In this document: piece after piece, positions 47,801 through 54,780 of the stretch
Layout: every line of letters begins with the position of its first letter
How positions within the stretch are numbered: the stretch's first letter is position 1
Assembly: GCA_000733915.1 (NCBI GenBank)
Contig: JPOM01000001.1
Location: forward strand, 1,922,001-1,986,000
Direction: 5' to 3'
From: Caulobacteraceae bacterium PMMR1
Lineage (GTDB): Bacteria; Pseudomonadota; Alphaproteobacteria; Caulobacterales; Caulobacteraceae
DNA length: 64,000 nt
Made by a program: the position numbers and the translations under genes
The notes under the pieces: generated by a model
The model's database searches: none
What the model saw: the letters and a program-made list of their open reading frames with translations, nothing else
What the model was told of the DNA's origin: nothing

Positions 47801-47917
47801 ATCGCCATCATCGCCGGACTCTTCGCCCAGGGACCGCTGGTGCTGCTGGCCATGCCCGCCTTCTATCGGCTGATCGGCGGGGCCCGGTCGGACGGGCGCC
47901 GCGAAGCAGCGGCCTGA
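44834..47917 (+). CDS. RND-family efflux permease
   Basis: A 1027-residue proton-driven RND pump starting at GTG 44834. Twelve membrane helices flank two large periplasmic loops. TM4 carries the proton-relay Asp pair in AAAIGLIIDDAIVMIEHI. The N-terminus (SLFPTVFFPRIAVSI) and PLEQAVRAIPGVQDLRSTTS are typical. Sequence does not settle the substrate: it resembles the general AcrB/MdtBC group more than CzcA/CusA, but the nearby copper genes make metals possible. Confidence 0.93.
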   Translation: MNLASFALKRRRSLLTLIALLVVGGIGAAFFTPVSLFPTVFFPRIAVSIDAGDRPPDQMEAVITRPLEQAVRAIPGVQDLRSTTSRGAAELSVNFVWGSDMNLALQRVQSAVASAQQTLPKGVVVEVRRMDPTVFPVAAYSLTSPTATPVELRRFADRTLAPLLSTVNGVSRVANQGGAPGEYRILADPAKLWAHGLSLDDVAAAVSGANVLTAAGKMQDRGKLLLVLTDSRLLDPQQIGDVVVQAKAGTLVRVRDLADVTTAPAPQWIRVTADGRDAVLVNVYQQLGGNTVQITRDISAAFAKARAQAPGDVRIKAWYIQSDLILESASALRNAIVIGVMLAALVLLVFLRDWRVTLAAVVAVPTVLAATALFLKLIGQTLNVMTLGGMAAAIGLIIDDAIVMIEHIDRRLSERTAEGAAGATTGERVAKAVSEFMRPLFGSSAATIVIFLPLAFLTGVTGAFFKALSITMAVSLTISFLVAWWIVPVAVEQLAKCRAHSAELNPDGPVLSRYRRALAGSVRSPWIAVVVVAAALGLGVFSLFNVGSGFIPKIDEGGFILDYVAPPGMSLRETDRLVRQVEAIIQRTPGVDTYSRRTGVQLGGGLTEANTGDFFIRLKPIKVRRPIEEIMNDVRTQVQASAPGLQVETAQLMEDLIGDLTAVPQPIEVKLFSQNAQLLKATAPKVADAIGRVPGVTEVKSGIVIAGDGVNIVLDPIRAKLEGIDASEASRQISSLLSGAVATQVQSGGYLVDLRVWTPDPARARIEQIASMMLKSTADGHLFPVSRIASLQVQSGQAEIARENMRRMDAITARVVGRDTGSAAQDVQRVVGRPGFLPAGMTFRMGGLYAEQTSAFQGMALVFAAAVGSVFVLLLVIYENFRIVLSILLMPIAAATFVAIGLLLTGVELNIMALMGTTMILGITTEVAIFYFTEYEELLRAGIGPEQALVDAGVNRLRPIAMTTLAAILALAPLALALGGSASMERPLAIAIIAGLFAQGPLVLLAMPAFYRLIGGARSDGRREAAA

Positions 47918-48008
47918 CGCCGGCGCATCTCACCGTCCTGCGGCGGGAGGTCGGAGCGCGGCGACCCTGACTTGGCGACCGGCCTGGAGGCCGTCTTCTG
48001 ACCGGCGC

Positions 48009-49054
48009 TCAGAACCAGGCCCGCAGGCCCACCACGAAGGTCGTGGCCTCCGGGTCCTCCCCGGCGGCTCGCACATAGTCGGCGGTGCGGCCCAAGCGGC
48101 GATCCCACGACACGCCAATGTAGGGGGCGAACTCGCGACGGATCTCGTAGCGCAGGCGTAAGCCCAGTTCGGCGTTCGACACGCCCGACCCAGTCCGGGT
48201 TTCACGCGTGTCCTGGGCGGCGAAGTTCAGCTCGACGCGCGGCTGCAGCACGACCCGCTGCAACAGGCGCAGGTCGTAGGTTCCTTCCGCGCGAGCCAGG
48301 AGCTCGCCCTTGGTGGACAGGAAGAGCGCGCCTTCCACGTCGAACCAGTAGGGCAAGAGGCTCTGCGCGCCCACGGTCAGATAGGTGCGGGCGTGCGGGG
48401 CGAAGTCCTGGCGCACCCCGCCCTGCAGGTCCAGGTAGCGGCCGACGGCCCGCGAATAGAGCGCCTGGACCTCGCCGGTCTGGAGGCCTTCCTTGGCGGC
48501 CCCCTCGCCCTCGGACCGGACCACGAAGCGGTTCAGATCGCCGCCGAACCAGGCCTGCCCCTCCCAGCGGTAGCCGCCGCCGTGCGCGCCCGCCTGGTGC
48601 TCGGCGAGGTTCAGCATGACCTTGGAGAAGCGCTGGCCGCCCATCTCCATCCGCATCATGTGCCGCGACGCCGCCATCGCGGCGGGATCGTAGAACCGGT
48701 CCGCCAGATGGTCCCGCGCCGGCGGGGGCGGCGGGGCGTCGGGGACCGGCGGCTCGGCGGGCGCAGGCGGGGCCGCGCGGGGACGCTCCCGGCGGGGTCG
48801 CCGTGGCCCGACATGTCCATCCCGGCCATCGCAGCCGGCGGCTCGGGGGGCGGAGGAACCGCGTGCTCCGCGTGCGCCGCCTTCGGCTTCGCCGGCGCCG
48901 GGGCGTGCGCGCCATGCGACATGCCCTGCATGTTTTTCGTGTCCGGCATGCCCGGCATGTTCGGCATGTTCGGCATGTTCGGGTCCATGGCCTGCCCCAA
49001 GGCGGGCGCCGCCCAAAGAAGCGGCGGCAAGGCGGTTAGAGCAAAGCGCCTCAT
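48009..49054 (-). pseudogene. copB: Copper resistance protein CopB, frameshifted near 48,785
   Basis: An outer-membrane copper resistance protein. The start ATG 49054 overlaps the copA stop and gives a signal peptide (MRRFALTALPPLLWAAPALG) and a Met/His-rich copper-binding region (repeated NMP units, GMSHGAHAPAP, GMDMSGHGD). After GDPAGS the frame must change by what looks like one missing base within about 48,770-48,800. It then continues with the CopB barrel domain (DRFYDPAAMAASRHMMRMEM, WFGGDLNRFVVRSEGEGA, GVSWDRRLGRTADY) ending in the terminal Phe. The barrel half is intact, so a sequencing deletion is as likely as true inactivation. Confidence 0.85.
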
Positions 49055-50766
49055 GCCGCGGCGCCGTCCGGTCGGCGTACGGCGACCACCTGCATCATGC
49101 CCGCCTCCATGTGGTAGAGCATGTGGCAGTGGAACGCCCAGTCGCCCTCGACCGGCGTGAAGTCCCAGCTCACCTTCCCGCCAGGCGGCACGTTGACGGT
49201 GTGCTTGCGTGGCCGATGTCCCGGGGGCGCCCCTTGGTCCACCTCGAAGAAGTGGCCGTGCAGGTGGATCGGGTGGGTCATCATGGTGTCGTTCACCAGG
49301 GTGACCCGCACGCGCTCTCCGACCCGGAAGGTGTAGGGCGGCGGGCCGTCGCTGAACTTGCGGCCGTCGAACCCCCACATGAACCGCTCCATGTTGCCGG
49401 TCAGGCGGATCTCGACCGCCCGCGTGGGCGGGCGCGGGTCGGGGTTCGGCTCCAGCGCCATCAGGTCGCGATAGGTCAGTACACGATGCCCGACGCTCTC
49501 CAGACCTTGGCCAGGCTCGCCGGTCCGGTCCTGCGGCATAGGCGCGATCATCTGGACGCCCGGGCCGAGCGCGAGCTGAGGGGCGTTGGCCGAGCCGGCA
49601 GCCATGCCCATCCCCCCCATGCCCCCCATGTGCATGGCGGACATGTCCATCCCCATGTCCTTCATCGTATCGATGGGGCGCGGGCGGAGCGGCGGGACAG
49701 GGGCCGTCATGCCCGGACGCGGGGCCAGGGTGGCGCGCCCCATGCCGGACCGGTCGACCGCCTCGGCGACCAGGGTGAAGGCTCGGTCCTCCTCGGGCTG
49801 CACGACCACATCGTAGGTCTCCGCGTTGCCGATCTGGAACTCGTCCACCTCCACTGGGCGCACGTTCTGGCCATCGGCCGCGACCACTCTGAGCTTCAGG
49901 CCCGGGATCCGGACGTTGAAGATGGTCTGGGCCCCGGCGTTGATGAAGCGCAGCCGGACGCGCTCGCCGGGCTTGAACAGGCCGGTCCAATTGTCCTTCG
50001 GGCCGTGGCCGTTGATCAGGAAGGTGTAGGCGGCCCCGGTGACGTCGGAGATGTCCGTCGGGTCCATGAGCATCCTGGCCCAGGCCATCCGCTCGCGCAG
50101 GGTCTGGCCCCGGCCCGCCAGCAGGCCCGCGACCGTCTGACGCTGGTAGTTGAAGACACCCCCCTCCTGCTTGAGTTTCTCAAGGATGCGGCGGCCGGGG
50201 AGATCGCTGTAGTCTGAGAGCACCACGACGTGCTCGCGGTCATAGACGACCGGGTCGGCATCCTTGGGCTCGATCACGATCGGGCCATAGAGCCCCGCCT
50301 GCTCCTGGAAGGCGGAATGGCTGTGATACCAGTAGGTCCCGTTCTGCTGGACCTTGAACTCGTAGGCGAAGGTCGAGTGCGGGGCGATCCCCGGAAAGGT
50401 CACGCCGGGCACGCCGTCCATTTGGAACGGCGCCAAGAGGCCGTGCCAGTGGACCGAGGCCTCTTCGGCCATCCGGTTCTCGACCAACAGGCGCACCGTC
50501 TGGCCCTCCTTCAGCCGCAGGATCGGCCCGGGAACAGTCCCATTGACGGCGATCGCCGGGCCGGGCCGGCCGTCGACCGGCCAGCGGGCGCGGTCGAGCG
50601 TCAAAGAGATCGTCTCGCCGGACAGGCTGTTCAGATCGGCCAGCGGACCCGGCGCGCCGCTCTGCGCCCACGCGGGCAGCAGCCCGCCCGCCGCGCCTCC
50701 GCCCATCATCCCGCCGCCCAGCATGGCGCCCGCGCGCAGGAGCCAACGACGATCGACTTTGGACAT
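49051..50766 (-). CDS. copA: Copper resistance multicopper oxidase CopA
   Basis: A 571-residue periplasmic multicopper oxidase (PcoA/CopA family) exported folded by Tat: the signal has DRRWLLRAGAML. Copper ligand motifs are ASVHWHGLLAP and TYWYHSHSAFQEQ near the N-terminus and HPIHLHGHFFEV and FHCHMLYHMEAGMMQVV at the C-terminus. A Met-rich insert (MKDMGMDMSAMHMGGMGGMG) binds Cu(I). The ATG at 50766 follows GCGAGGAC. It likely oxidises Cu(I) to the less toxic Cu(II). It is translated with copB (ATGA overlap). Confidence 0.95.
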   Translation of the reverse strand: MSKVDRRWLLRAGAMLGGGMMGGGAAGGLLPAWAQSGAPGPLADLNSLSGETISLTLDRARWPVDGRPGPAIAVNGTVPGPILRLKEGQTVRLLVENRMAEEASVHWHGLLAPFQMDGVPGVTFPGIAPHSTFAYEFKVQQNGTYWYHSHSAFQEQAGLYGPIVIEPKDADPVVYDREHVVVLSDYSDLPGRRILEKLKQEGGVFNYQRQTVAGLLAGRGQTLRERMAWARMLMDPTDISDVTGAAYTFLINGHGPKDNWTGLFKPGERVRLRFINAGAQTIFNVRIPGLKLRVVAADGQNVRPVEVDEFQIGNAETYDVVVQPEEDRAFTLVAEAVDRSGMGRATLAPRPGMTAPVPPLRPRPIDTMKDMGMDMSAMHMGGMGGMGMAAGSANAPQLALGPGVQMIAPMPQDRTGEPGQGLESVGHRVLTYRDLMALEPNPDPRPPTRAVEIRLTGNMERFMWGFDGRKFSDGPPPYTFRVGERVRVTLVNDTMMTHPIHLHGHFFEVDQGAPPGHRPRKHTVNVPPGGKVSWDFTPVEGDWAFHCHMLYHMEAGMMQVVAVRRPDGAAA

Positions 50767-50915
50767 GTCCTCGCCCTGCCTCAAAACCACCGATCCGACA
50801 GGTGGGATACGGCCGAAGGCGGCGCCAACCCTGACGTTTTTCACAAGCGCGCCGATGAACAGCGCCTGACACACGCCATCAGGGCGGGTGCAGCCGTGGG
50901 GGGCTACATCGTTGC

Positions 50916-50929
50916 AGGGTCGAAACCCT
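50916..50929 (+). promoter_or_regulatory. 5' leader hairpin, with shared leader downstream
   Basis: AGGGT-CGAA-ACCCT can form a small hairpin 17 bp before the ATG at 50946. Directly after it, CCTAGACAAGGAGAACATC includes the ribosome-binding site and is almost identical to the leader before merT (CCTAGACAAGGAGATCATC at about 60,152). Confidence 0.4.
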
Positions 50930-50945
50930 AGACAAGGAGAACATC

Positions 50946-51368
50946 ATGAAGCCTCTCATGATCGCTGCGCTTGCTACGAGCTTGCTGGCCGCCGCTGCGC
51001 CAGCCTTCGCCCACGACGGCGACGACGACGATTGGTCGATCGAGACCTACCAGAGCTTCCAGCAGCAGTACCACCACATCTGGGAGGGCATTCAGCATGG
51101 CCTGAGCGATGGTTCTTATACGCCGCGCGAGGCGCAGTACTTCTATCGGCAGCTGCGCTATATCCAGGCCCGCGCGGACTGGGAGCAGCGGGTCGGCCTG
51201 TTCGATCCGAATGAGATCAGCGAACGCCTGGAGTCGCTTCACAATCGGATGCATGTCGCGCACAGGCGCGGACACGAGCGTCTGGAGAATGGCTATGGCT
51301 ACGGCTACGGCTACGGCTACTATCAACCCTACGGCAACTATTATCAGCCCTACGGCTATCGTCGCTAA
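50946..51368 (+). CDS. Exported hypothetical protein with Asp cluster and Gly-Tyr repeats
   Basis: A 140-residue secreted protein. The signal peptide ends near APAFA; the mature part starts HDGDDDDW, a possible metal-binding acidic patch. A helical middle (SFQQQYHHIWEGIQHGLSDG, LRYIQARADWEQRVG) is followed by a C-terminal GYGYGYGYGYYQPYG repeat region. AAGGAGA is a strong ribosome-binding site. It lies divergent from copA and upstream of copC, so it probably belongs to the copper response. I do not recognise a named family. Confidence 0.8.
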   Translation: MKPLMIAALATSLLAAAAPAFAHDGDDDDWSIETYQSFQQQYHHIWEGIQHGLSDGSYTPREAQYFYRQLRYIQARADWEQRVGLFDPNEISERLESLHNRMHVAHRRGHERLENGYGYGYGYGYYQPYGNYYQPYGYRR

Positions 51369-51463
51369 ACGCTCGCCTGGAACACCTCTGCCTACGTCTA
51401 GCGCCGCCCGTTCGAGGGATGTCCCGCGGGCGGCGCGTTCACCCAAGGAACCAGAAGATCACC

Positions 51464-51823
51464 ATGCGGCCCGCACTGTTCGCCCTCGCCCTCCCCCTGA
51501 GCCTGGCGGTCGTTGGCGCTGAGGCGTCGGCCCATGCCCGCCTGGTTCGCTCCACACCCGCGGCCAATGCGACGGTCGCCTCCCCCAAGGTCATCACCCT
51601 GACCTTCAGCGAAAGGTTGACGCCGGCGTTCTCCCGGTTCGATCTGGGAACGCGCGACGGCAGGAAGATCAAGGTCAGGACCGCGGCCTCAAAAGACCGC
51701 AAGAGCCTGATCGGCGCCCCGCAGAGACGCCTGACGCCCGGAGCCTACACCATCACCTGGCATGCGGCCTCCGCCGATGACGGGCACAGGATGGACGGCA
51801 CGGTGCCGTTCACGGTCAGATAG
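51464..51823 (+). CDS. copC: Copper resistance protein CopC
   Basis: A 119-residue periplasmic copper carrier. The signal peptide ends at EASA and the mature protein begins HARLVRSTPA, giving the N-terminal His of the Cu(II) brace. TLTFSERLTPAFSRFDLG and YTITWHAASADDGHRMDG (Asp and His ligands) follow on a cupredoxin-like beta barrel. The in-frame ATG at 51419 lies too far upstream, so 51464 is used. copD begins 2 bp after it. Confidence 0.93.
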   Translation: MRPALFALALPLSLAVVGAEASAHARLVRSTPAANATVASPKVITLTFSERLTPAFSRFDLGTRDGRKIKVRTAASKDRKSLIGAPQRRLTPGAYTITWHAASADDGHRMDGTVPFTVR

Positions 51824-51825
51824 CC

Positions 51826-52749
51826 GTGCTCGACGCGGCGCTGATCGCGCTCCGCTGGATCCAGTATGTGACGGCGGCGATCCTGTTCGGATCGTCGCTG
51901 TTCCTGGTCTATGCCCGCGCCTCTGGGGAGGCGGGCCTCGGCGGGACCTGGGGCTGGCTGCGCCGGCCGCTGGCCCTCAGCGCCGCGGTGCTGCTGGTGG
52001 CGAGCGCCTCAGCCCTTTTGGTGCAGACCTCGATCCTGGCCGGATCGTTGAGCGACGCCCTCAAGCCGGAGTCGCTCTCCGCAGTGCTCACGACCACCGC
52101 CTTTGGCCCCTCCGCCGTGCTCCGGGCGGTAAGCGCCGCCTTGGCCCTGGCCGTGCTGGCGGGGCTGGGACTGAGCGACTGGGGGCGGGGCTTGAGCGCC
52201 GCTCTCGGCGGCGTGGCGACGGCGAGCTTGGGCTGGATGGGTCATGGGCCCGCAACGGAGGGCGCGCTCCATCTCGTCCACCTCGCGTCGGACGTCCTGC
52301 ACGCCCTTGCGGCGGGGGTCTGGATCGGCGCGCTCGTGGCGTTCCTGGGCGGGCTCAGCCGGCGGCCCGCCGACGCGGCGCAGGCGCGCGCGCTGCATCG
52401 GAGCTTGCAGGGCTTCGGCGGGGTGGGCTCGGGGGTCTTGGCCGTGATCGTCGCCACCGGCCTGGTCAACAGCGGGTTCCTGGTCGGGCCGCAGCGCCTC
52501 TTGGGACTTGTGAGCACGATGTGGGGTCGGCTCCTCCTGGCCAAGCTCGCCCTGTTCCTGGGCATGCTGGGGCTGGCCGCGCACAACCGCTTCCGCCTGA
52601 CGCCGAGGCTGGGCGCTATGCTGAAGAGCGATCCGTCCACGGCCCTCAAGGCCCTGCGGCGAAGCATTTTCCTCGAGACCGTGGCGGGTCTCGCGGTGCT
52701 GGCGCTGGTCGCCCTCCTGGGCGTGCAGCCGCCGCCGGCCGACCTGTGA
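51826..52749 (+). CDS. copD: Copper resistance membrane protein CopD
   Basis: A 307-residue inner-membrane protein with about eight hydrophobic helices (ALIALRWIQYVTAAILFGSS, VLLVASASALLVQTSILAG, GVATASLGWMGHGPATEGAL, LLLAKLALFLGMLGLAAHNR) and the conserved His residues of CopD (MGHGPA, LHLVHLASDVLHALAAG). It imports copper delivered by CopC into the cytoplasm. Translation starts at GTG 51826 immediately after copC. Confidence 0.92.
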   Translation: MLDAALIALRWIQYVTAAILFGSSLFLVYARASGEAGLGGTWGWLRRPLALSAAVLLVASASALLVQTSILAGSLSDALKPESLSAVLTTTAFGPSAVLRAVSAALALAVLAGLGLSDWGRGLSAALGGVATASLGWMGHGPATEGALHLVHLASDVLHALAAGVWIGALVAFLGGLSRRPADAAQARALHRSLQGFGGVGSGVLAVIVATGLVNSGFLVGPQRLLGLVSTMWGRLLLAKLALFLGMLGLAAHNRFRLTPRLGAMLKSDPSTALKALRRSIFLETVAGLAVLALVALLGVQPPPADL

Positions 52750-52836
52750 GGCGTCAAGGGGCGCAGGTCGCCTGGCGCGTAACCCTGATCGGGGCCAGGG
52801 CGCTAGGGTCGGCCCCAAGGGCGGAGACGCGGGCTC

Positions 52837-53127
52837 ATGACGGACGATCTCGATGACTGGCTAGCCGACCTCGCCGCCGCGCCCCTCGAGCGGCCGCTCG
52901 ACCGGCTCGAGACGGAGCTCGGCTGCGACATCGCGCGCCGGCGGCGCGACGCCCGCACCTTGAAGGCCTTGGCGCCGGTGAGGCTGGGCGCGGTCAGCCT
53001 CGCCCTGGCGCTAGGCGTGACCGCGGGGACCGCCGCCGCCATGACCGCGATGCGCGCCGCGCCGGCGTCGGCAGGCTTGGCCGTCGCTGAGCTCGCCCCC
53101 TCGACCCTTCTGGACGGCGCCCGGTGA
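52837..53127 (+). CDS. Small membrane anti-sigma-factor-like protein (CnrY-like position)
   Basis: A 96-residue protein with a charged cytoplasmic N-terminus (DDLDDWLADLAAAPLERPLD) and one membrane helix (LGAVSLALALGVTAGTAAAM), then a short periplasmic tail. Size, topology and position directly before a CnrX-like sensor and an ECF sigma factor match the anti-sigma factor CnrY/NccY. Sequence similarity is too weak to name it by itself. It overlaps the next gene by GTGA. Confidence 0.7.
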   Translation: MTDDLDDWLADLAAAPLERPLDRLETELGCDIARRRRDARTLKALAPVRLGAVSLALALGVTAGTAAAMTAMRAAPASAGLAVAELAPSTLLDGAR

Positions 53128-53564
53128 GCCTGGCCCGCAGCATCGCCCTGACCCTCGTGCTCTCGCTGGCGCTCGGCGGGCTCGGGGCCTGGGGCGGGGC
53201 GGAATATGTGCTGCACCGCAGCCGGCCGCCCACGCCGCTGCACGAGCTGCTGCATCGGGACCTCGGGCTGACTGCGGACCAGAAGCGCCGGATCGAGGGG
53301 CTTGAGCGCAGCCACTCCCAGCGCCGCGCCGCCCTGCAGGCCGAGATGCACGCGGCCAACGTGGAGCTCGCCCGGGCGATCTCTGCCCATCACGCCTACA
53401 CGCCGCAGGTGCAGGCGGCGATCGACCGCTTCCACCACGCCATGGGGGAGCTGCAGAAAGAGACCATCCTGCATGTGCTGGCCATGCGCGCGGTGCTCAC
53501 CCCGGCGCAGGCGGCGAAGTTCGACGACGCCGTCGCCAGGTCGCTGACCGAAGAGGCGCCGTGA
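53124..53564 (+). CDS. Periplasmic heavy-metal sensor, CnrX/Spy-like
   Basis: A 146-residue membrane-anchored periplasmic protein starting at GTG 53124. An N-terminal anchor (SIALTLVLSLALGGLGAWGG) is followed by a helical hairpin with His residues (LHELLHRDLGLTADQKRRIE, LQAEMHAANVELARAI, SAHHAYTPQVQAAIDRFHHA) as in CnrX, which senses metal and releases the sigma factor through the anti-sigma protein. Gene overlaps on both sides indicate one operon. The metal sensed is unknown; copper is suggested by the neighbours. Confidence 0.82.
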   Translation: MSLARSIALTLVLSLALGGLGAWGGAEYVLHRSRPPTPLHELLHRDLGLTADQKRRIEGLERSHSQRRAALQAEMHAANVELARAISAHHAYTPQVQAAIDRFHHAMGELQKETILHVLAMRAVLTPAQAAKFDDAVARSLTEEAP

Positions 53565-54145
53565 GCCCAGACGCGGAGGCGTCCGATAACGCGCTCGCCC
53601 GGCGCGCCGCGGCGGGAGACGACCAGGCGTTCGCCGTCCTGGTTCGCCGCCACAAGGAGAACCTCTACAGGCTGCTGCGCCGCTACACGGGCGATCCGGA
53701 GGACGCCTACGAGGCCGCGCACGAGGCCTTCATCGCCGCCTGGGCGGCGCTTGGCCGCTACGATGCGAGCCGATCCTTCGGCGCCTGGCTGCGCACCATC
53801 GCGATCAACAAGGCCCGCGACCGGGGTCGCCGCGCGCGGGTGCGCCGGCTTCTGTTCGGGGGCAAGCCGCTGGAAGCGAGCGAGGCGATGGAGACGCCCG
53901 ACCCGGCGGCCCCGGCCGACGAGGACATCGCCGCACGGCAAAGGCGCCAGACGCTGGATCGCGCCATCGCAACCCTACCGCCCCAGCTGAAGGAGCCGCT
54001 GCTGCTCACCGCCTTCGACGGGCTGTCGCAACTGGAGGCCGGCGAGGTCCTCGGCGTCTCCGCCAAGACCGTCGAGACGCGGGTCTATCGGGCGCGCAAG
54101 CTCCTGGCCGAGCGGCTGGACGCCAAGCTGCGGCCGACGACATGA
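53561..54145 (+). CDS. ECF-type RNA polymerase sigma factor (CnrH-like position)
   Basis: A 194-residue sigma-70 family ECF factor. Region 2 is seen in YRLLRRYTGDPEDAYEAAHE, AWAALGRYDASRSFGAWLR and TIAINKARDRGRR; region 4 in LPPQLKEPLLLTAFDGLSQL followed by GEVLGVSAKTVETRVYRARK. Start GTG 53561 overlaps the sensor gene. Anti-sigma, sensor and sigma in this order form a metal-responsive signalling unit that may drive the copper genes. Confidence 0.9.
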   Translation: MSPDAEASDNALARRAAAGDDQAFAVLVRRHKENLYRLLRRYTGDPEDAYEAAHEAFIAAWAALGRYDASRSFGAWLRTIAINKARDRGRRARVRRLLFGGKPLEASEAMETPDPAAPADEDIAARQRRQTLDRAIATLPPQLKEPLLLTAFDGLSQLEAGEVLGVSAKTVETRVYRARKLLAERLDAKLRPTT

Positions 54146-54182
54146 CGGCGTAGGGAGCGCGCCTCCCTCAGCCCCCGCCGTT

Positions 54183-54374
54183 GACCCGACGCGCGGATGG
54201 CTGTTCCCCTTGCGGTTGAGGCTGGCGGGGGCGATCAAGGTGGGTGGCGAGGTCGTCCGACTGACCCCCGGAATGCAGGTCACGGTCGAGGTCGTGACCG
54301 GCCGCCGCCGCGTGATCGGTGACCTATGGTCTCCTTTCGCCAAGGCGACCGCCGAAGCGGGGAGGGAGCGGTGA
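54183..54374 (+). pseudogene. Remnant of a HlyD-type secretion adaptor (C-terminal part)
   Basis: A 63-codon open stretch ending in TGA matches the extreme C-terminus of type I secretion membrane-fusion proteins: GAIKVGGEVVRLTPGMQVTV, EVVTGRRRVIGDL, WSPFAKATAEAGRER. The family pattern is L-x-PGM-x-V-x-V-x-x-x-TG-R-R, followed by a final RER. Nothing upstream encodes the rest of the protein, and the sigma factor gene is directly before it. It is probably the debris of a deletion or insertion event. Confidence 0.6.
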
Positions 54375-54381
54375 ATTCTTA

Positions 54382-54513
54382 ATGAAGCGAGGCCAACTCT
54401 TCCGCTGGACGATATACGTTCTTGCTGGACTTGCCTTACTGTATGTACTGGGCTTCTTAGCCCTATTCGGGGTAGTCAACTACTACTGCAGAAGCAGCGG
54501 CTGCGGGGTATAA
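54382..54513 (+). CDS. Small single-pass membrane protein (43 aa)
   Basis: A short frame encoding a charged N-terminus (MKRGQLFRW), a hydrophobic helix (TIYVLAGLALLYVLGFLALF) and a CRSSGCGV tail. It is clearly lower in GC than its neighbours, which suggests recent transfer. The ribosome-binding site is weak. It has the look of a real small membrane protein, but there is no family support. Confidence 0.4.
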   Translation: MKRGQLFRWTIYVLAGLALLYVLGFLALFGVVNYYCRSSGCGV

Positions 54514-54516
54514 CCT

Positions 54517-54696
54517 ATGATCGGCGTTGGTATGCTCGCACAGGCGGGTCTCGCCGGCTGCGCGAGTTCGGACTACCCGGCGCCGGAGGTGAAGGAAGTT
54601 GTCCAGGTTGGCGTTCTGGAACCCCGGTCATTTCGGCGGGTGACGGGTTCAATTTCTCTCATCGCCGCGTCCGGCGGCGGCGACCTCGCGACTTAG
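54517..54696 (+). CDS. Possible small lipoprotein (59 aa)
   Basis: A short open frame whose start MIGVGMLAQAGLAGCASSD ends in a lipobox-like LAGC. The N-terminus lacks the usual positive charge and the hydrophobic stretch is short, so the lipoprotein reading is weak. It lies between the small membrane protein and the IS5 element in a disturbed region and may be a fragment. Confidence 0.3.
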   Translation: MIGVGMLAQAGLAGCASSDYPAPEVKEVVQVGVLEPRSFRRVTGSISLIAASGGGDLAT

Positions 54697-54780
54697 GTTC
54701 CCGGCCTAGTGCAGGAAGGGGCCGTCGTGCTCTTCGCCCGCGCCGCCGCCTAAGAGGGCGGCCTGGCTGGTAGTCCAGTC

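Noticed and set aside
48953-48982. Short tandem CGGCATGTT units as a regulatory or CRISPR-type repeat
   Set aside because: They are codon repeats for Asn-Met-Pro in the Met-rich part of copB.
51296-51355. GGCTAC repeats as a DNA repeat array
   Set aside because: They encode the Gly-Tyr tail of the 140-residue protein; no spacer structure, so not CRISPR.
52783-52813. ECF-type promoter (AAC ... GTC) before the anti-sigma gene
   Set aside because: The spacing of 24 bp is too long for a normal ECF promoter.
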